A stretch of DNA of 29,243 bases from Planctomycetaceae bacterium (lineage in GTDB: Bacteria > Planctomycetota > Planctomycetia > Planctomycetales > Planctomycetaceae). The notes beneath the pieces are model-generated. The model searched no databases. It was not told the DNA's origin and saw only the letters and a list, made by a program, of their open reading frames with translations. Below are positions 26,342 through 29,243 of this stretch, in pieces. The stretch is taken from contig JAGQQP010000003.1 in the NCBI GenBank assembly GCA_020426085.1, positions 1-29,243 on the forward strand. Reading direction: 5' to 3'. The position numbers and the translations under genes are program-made. Each line of letters starts with the position of its first letter. Within the stretch, counting starts at the first letter, position 1.

Positions 26342-26348
26342 AAAAGAA

Positions 26349-26552
26349 ATGCTTGTATTATCACGAAAGCCCGGTGAACGTATTCGGATTGGCGATGATG
26401 TAACCTTGACGATTGTTCGAATCGGCCCTAACTCGGTCAGATTAGGTATTGATGCTCCACGCAGTATGAGTATCGTGCGCGAAGAATTGTGTATTGATTT
26501 TTCGGACCTGCCGGAAACAGAACAGTTCTCAGAAGAAGCCTCTTCAACTTAG
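26349..26552 (+). CDS. csrA: Carbon storage regulator, RNA-binding translational regulator
   Basis: 67 residues, typical. CsrA is a homodimer that binds GGA motifs in mRNA leaders and usually blocks ribosome access. The N-terminal MLVLSRKPGE and the second RNA-binding patch, with Leu4 and Arg44 (SIVREEL), are kept. The C-terminal tail (about 52-67) is acidic and Ser/Thr-rich. The only purine-rich SD candidate sits inside a hairpin that is itself a good CsrA site, suggesting self-repression. An acylphosphatase gene follows after 122 bases on the same strand. No fliW or flagellar gene is in the window. Confidence 0.96.
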   Translation: MLVLSRKPGERIRIGDDVTLTIVRIGPNSVRLGIDAPRSMSIVREELCIDFSDLPETEQFSEEASST

Positions 26553-26674
26553 GTTTGCTGTCTGTCCGTCATCATTTCTTGGGGCGTTCCGTCTCATGTG
26601 GTCGCACATTCGTTGCAGATCTGAACGGTGTTGTTCATTAATCGCTTTACGCATCATCCTTAAAAGTCGTCGGC

Positions 26675-26983
26675 ATGTTTGCTGAACCAGAGCAATCCGA
26701 TTCATCAGCACGCATTACACTGCGCGCGGTCTATCATGGTCGAGTGCAGGGGGTCGGGTTCCGCTACCGCACTGCGCGGCTTGCACAACAGTATCCGGTA
26801 TCAGGCTATGTAAAAAATCTGGCTGATGGCACTGTGGAACTGGTCGTGCAAACGCAGGACCGGCCGGTTCTAGAGCAGTTTTTTGATGATATGATGCTCA
26901 CGTTCGCGACGAATGTAACAGATGTTTCTGTGGAAGAAATTGGCTCTGAACCCCACTTTCAGCAGTTTGAGATCCGGCATTAA
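26675..26983 (+). CDS. acyP: Acylphosphatase
   Basis: 102 residues, with about 13 extra at the N-terminus compared with the usual ~90. It hydrolyses the carboxyl-phosphate bond of acyl phosphates in the cytoplasm. The catalytic arginine is Arg30 in GRVQGVGFR, and the catalytic asparagine is Asn48 in GYVKNLADG. The SD before the ATG is weak. It may share the csrA transcript, as no terminator is seen in the 122-base gap. Confidence 0.93.
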   Translation: MFAEPEQSDSSARITLRAVYHGRVQGVGFRYRTARLAQQYPVSGYVKNLADGTVELVVQTQDRPVLEQFFDDMMLTFATNVTDVSVEEIGSEPHFQQFEIRH

Positions 26984-27393
26984 ACTGCATTCGTTTTTTT
27001 TGCAGGGGTTGCTGGTCTGTTTAGGCCGAGTCTCATGCAGTGAGAGACTCCCCGGTTCAGAGTGATGCACGTTCCAGCTATGCAATTGAGCAGTTTCAGG
27101 TTGGTGTAACGCCAATTTGGCAAATTATAGCGAACATGCCTTCCAGATTGGGGAAATCAGAGCACGAATGACTCTGTATTCTTTACTTTCCCTACCTCTT
27201 ATCGGTAAAGTAATCAGTACCTTACGGGCTGTTGGCTGTAATTTCAGTTGGATTACGGGAAATTACATAAGTTCAAAAATAAATCCAACATCCTGGTAAA
27301 TGAAATCGTACATGACAGGGGAGAATCTGCGCCTGGTACTGCGGGTTCTTTTTCGTGGCTTCAATACATTATTAACTGATTGGTGAATGAACG
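26984..27393. other. Intergenic region with inverted repeats, no convincing gene
   Basis: About 410 bases. GAGTCTC (27028-27034) pairs with GAGACTC (27044-27050) after the acylphosphatase gene, without a T-tract. There is a palindrome gccaatttggc (27111-27121) and a longer imperfect repeat ttactt..tacc/ggta-aagtaa (27183-27213). A 60-codon ORF from TTG 27117 has no family features. The ABC permease promoter probably lies here but no clear match was found. Confidence 0.45.
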
Positions 27394-28329
27394 ATGGAAA
27401 GCCTCCTGGTTTTTTCAGCAGAAACTGTTGATGCAGCTAACATGATGGTTCAATGGTGGTTAACCGGAGCAGGTGTATTGCTCTACCTCGTACTATTGTT
27501 CGGGGTGGCGTCATTCACCCAGGCAGGAGTGATTGCCAGAGCCACTACGAAAGAAGCTATTCGCCAGCCGGTGTTCCTGCTCCTGATGGCAATCGGGCTG
27601 CTGTTGTTGCTTTTGAATACGTTTCTGCCATTCTTCTCCATGGGAGATGACGTCAAGATGTTGATGGACTGTGGTCTGGCAACGATTCTGATTTGCAGTC
27701 TCCTGCTGGCAGTCTGGTCAGCCAGTACCAGTGTCGCCGATGAAATCGAAGGCAAAACTGCAATGACACTGTTGTCGAAACCGATCAATCGTCGTCAGTT
27801 TATCATTGGAAAATACCTGGGGATTCTGAAAGCAGTCGTCTGGCTGATGTTACCGATGGTGATCACTTTCCTGCTGCTGGTTTACTTTAAGGTCGGATAC
27901 GATGCCCGTGAAGCTTCCCGGGATGCTCCCTCTCACGCCGAAAAAATGGCCGCAGTCTGGTTGATTCTGCCTGGTATTCTGTTGATCTATATGGAAGTCG
28001 CGATTCTGGCTGCGATCAGTGTCGCCATTTCAACCCGGCTTCCCATGATGGTGAATATGATTATCTGCTTCGGGATCTACATTATTGGTCACCTTACTCC
28101 CAATCTGGTGCAGGCCAAGGCCGAGGGGCTGGAGTTTGTGAAATTCACCGGGCAGTTGATCGCTACCATTTTGCCTAACCTGGATAACTTTAACATGTCA
28201 CCGGCAGTTGCAACGGGAACTGTTGTTCCACCCGTCTATATTGGTCATTCGGCTTTAAGCTGTCTGCTCTATTCCGGAATTGCGATTCTGGTTGCCTTTA
28301 TCCTTTTTGAAGATCGTGACCTTGCCTGA
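27394..28329 (+). CDS. ABC-2 type transporter permease
   Basis: 311 residues with six or so hydrophobic helices (about 23-45, 57-80, 93-112, 146-165, 188-235 and 282-305). Between helices lies [28 protein letters not shown] (given here as its features: an acidic start, then the 'GT..LLS.P..R..' coupling helix), the hallmark of ABC-2 permeases of the NosY/GldF kind, where it contacts the ATPase. No ATPase gene follows directly; the next gene is an ABC exporter of a different type. The partner may be outside the window. Substrate unknown. The SD is weak. Confidence 0.85.
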   Translation: MESLLVFSAETVDAANMMVQWWLTGAGVLLYLVLLFGVASFTQAGVIARATTKEAIRQPVFLLLMAIGLLLLLLNTFLPFFSMGDDVKMLMDCGLATILICSLLLAVWSASTSVADEIEGKTAMTLLSKPINRRQFIIGKYLGILKAVVWLMLPMVITFLLLVYFKVGYDAREASRDAPSHAEKMAAVWLILPGILLIYMEVAILAAISVAISTRLPMMVNMIICFGIYIIGHLTPNLVQAKAEGLEFVKFTGQLIATILPNLDNFNMSPAVATGTVVPPVYIGHSALSCLLYSGIAILVAFILFEDRDLA

Positions 28330-28383
28330 AAAGCGGGGGCGTACTTTTTATACTCCTGATTTAAAACAGATTCGGTGGGTCTT

Positions 28384-29243
28384 GTGTCAAATCGTCAGCC
28401 CAACGCATTTCATCGTGCTTTCCCTGCACGGGAATTCTTTCGTGGATCTGCCAGATCTGTGTTGTTCTGGTCGCTCGTCAACGGCCTGTTGCTGATCCTG
28501 TTACTGGTTGATTTGTTTCTGATCATCGATCTGCTCGACCACCGGGGGCGAATTACTCTCCGTGGAGAACAGAACGTCCAGTTGTTGAAGGAACTCAGGA
28601 CTGCTCCTGTAAGTTTGCCTGTTGAAAATGAACAGGAAGAACCGGAATCTGAACCTGAGAATGGTCAGGCAGACGCTAAGGACAATGTGCCCGATGGCGC
28701 GCCTGAAGCAAAATCGCCTCAGGCTGAAGAAGCACCCCGATTGGAGATGGTGAGTCTGACAGACTCCGGAATTTTGCCCTCGGTCTGGTGGACGTATTCC
28801 AAATATCAGATGGGTTTATTACCACAGTTATATCAGCGGGTTCCACTGCTGCAGGAAAACCAGACGGCACTATTCACATTGATCTGTTTTGCTCTGGTGG
28901 TTGCCAGTATTCGGGTATTGATCCGCTGGAGATCCCGACAGAAGAGTTTGAAAATCTCGCATCAAGTTTCAATGACCCTGCGGAATATGATCCACCGACA
29001 GGCGCTGCGTCTGGGCCCTGGTGATCTGTCTGGTAAAGAGACGGAACAGGCTTTTCAGCTGTTTATCAGGGATGTGGGTACCGTACAGCAGGGGGTGTTT
29101 CAATGGGTCTATGGCCAGTCGCGACATCCGGTTACGCTGCTGATTCTCCTGCTGTTTACGATTTCAATAGACTGGAGGCTGACGCTGCAGTGTATGATTC
29201 CGCTGGTGGCTGCCTGGTACTTTCTGTTGCAGCATCGCAAGAA
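28384..29243 (+). CDS. ABC exporter transmembrane domain, partial (C-terminus outside window)
   Basis: The frame is open from after a stop at 28357 to the right edge; starting at GTG 28384 (GTG 28375 also possible, GGTGGG serves as SD for 28384) gives 286 codons. A first helix lies at about 26-48, then a loop with a Glu/Pro/Ala-rich, acidic stretch (about 77-116), a second helix near 157-180 and then a basic, helical segment (SLKISHQVSMTLRNMIHRQAL) leading to LGPGDLSG and further helices. That segment matches the first intracellular coupling region of type-1 ABC exporters, where the ATPase domain would normally follow beyond the edge. The long acidic loop between helices 1 and 2 is unusual. 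Substrate unknown. Confidence 0.7.
   Translation, partial: MSNRQPNAFHRAFPAREFFRGSARSVLFWSLVNGLLLILLLVDLFLIIDLLDHRGRITLRGEQNVQLLKELRTAPVSLPVENEQEEPESEPENGQADAKDNVPDGAPEAKSPQAEEAPRLEMVSLTDSGILPSVWWTYSKYQMGLLPQLYQRVPLLQENQTALFTLICFALVVASIRVLIRWRSRQKSLKISHQVSMTLRNMIHRQALRLGPGDLSGKETEQAFQLFIRDVGTVQQGVFQWVYGQSRHPVTLLILLLFTISIDWRLTLQCMIPLVAAWYFLLQHRK

Larger units (their letters stand above)
25751..26348. other. Divergent intergenic region holding the csrA promoter and leader
   Basis: About 600 bases between divergent genes. The left part is open on the minus strand as an N-terminal continuation of the oxidoreductase frame but shows no protein-family signal. The right part carries the csrA promoter and leader described separately. 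No small gene is convincing here. Confidence 0.5.

Noticed and set aside
27117..27299. 60-codon ORF from TTG before the ABC permease
   Set aside because: Begins in a palindrome, has no SD and no recognisable features.

Overview
This window looks like chromosomal DNA of a planctomycete, probably of the Gimesia/Planctomyces type. The grounds are the gene content: a secreted sulfatase, a Tat-exported Gfo/Idh/MocA oxidoreductase, a secreted PQQ-type beta-propeller, an ABC permease fused to a CPBP protease, a Gly/His/Tyr-rich surface protein and csrA. Base composition is moderate, many SD sequences are weak and starts include GTG. No phage, IS element, CRISPR array, tRNA or rRNA is visible. The taxonomic placement is an inference from gene content.

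Layout. 1-1116 (-): 5' part of a GT39/PMT-like membrane glycosyltransferase, running off the left edge. 1546-3837 (-): a leucine unit made of a promoter, a Leu-rich leader peptide, an attenuator, leuA and a small membrane protein. 3927-5648 (-): assimilatory sulfite reductase. 5974-7402 (+): pgpA and folD. 7534-7803 (-): small repeat lipoprotein. 8684-10450 (+): secreted Gly/His/Tyr-rich protein. 10537-11799 (-): M19 dipeptidase. 12027-12281 (+): DUF2007-like protein. 12289-13916 (-): a two-gene operon pairing an MnmC(o)-like FAD oxidoreductase with an MnmM/YtqB-like methyltransferase. 14219-15478 (-): secreted beta-propeller. 15897-18910 (+): NatA-like ATPase and a NatB-like permease fused to a CPBP protease. 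19019-20575 (+): sulfatase. 20590-21780 (-): dinB. 22101-23483 (+): Tat-exported Gfo/Idh/MocA protein. 23597-24436 (-): RNase Z-like hydrolase. 24689-25750 (-): cytoplasmic Gfo/Idh/MocA protein. 26349-26983 (+): csrA and acylphosphatase. 27394-29243 (+): an ABC-2 permease and the N-terminal part of an ABC exporter, running off the right edge.

The most notable signals are regulatory. Ahead of leuA there is a complete classical attenuator: a 21-codon ORF with 8 Leu codons, an antiterminator segment overlapping its stop codon, and an intrinsic terminator about 70 nt before leuA. Ahead of csrA there are two CsrA-type GGA sites, one of them a hairpin with GGA in its loop that covers the presumed Shine-Dalgarno sequence, which suggests autoregulation. 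The FAD oxidoreductase/methyltransferase operon looks like a split route to the mnm5U34 tRNA wobble modification. Most of the rest is ordinary metabolism and cell-envelope function.
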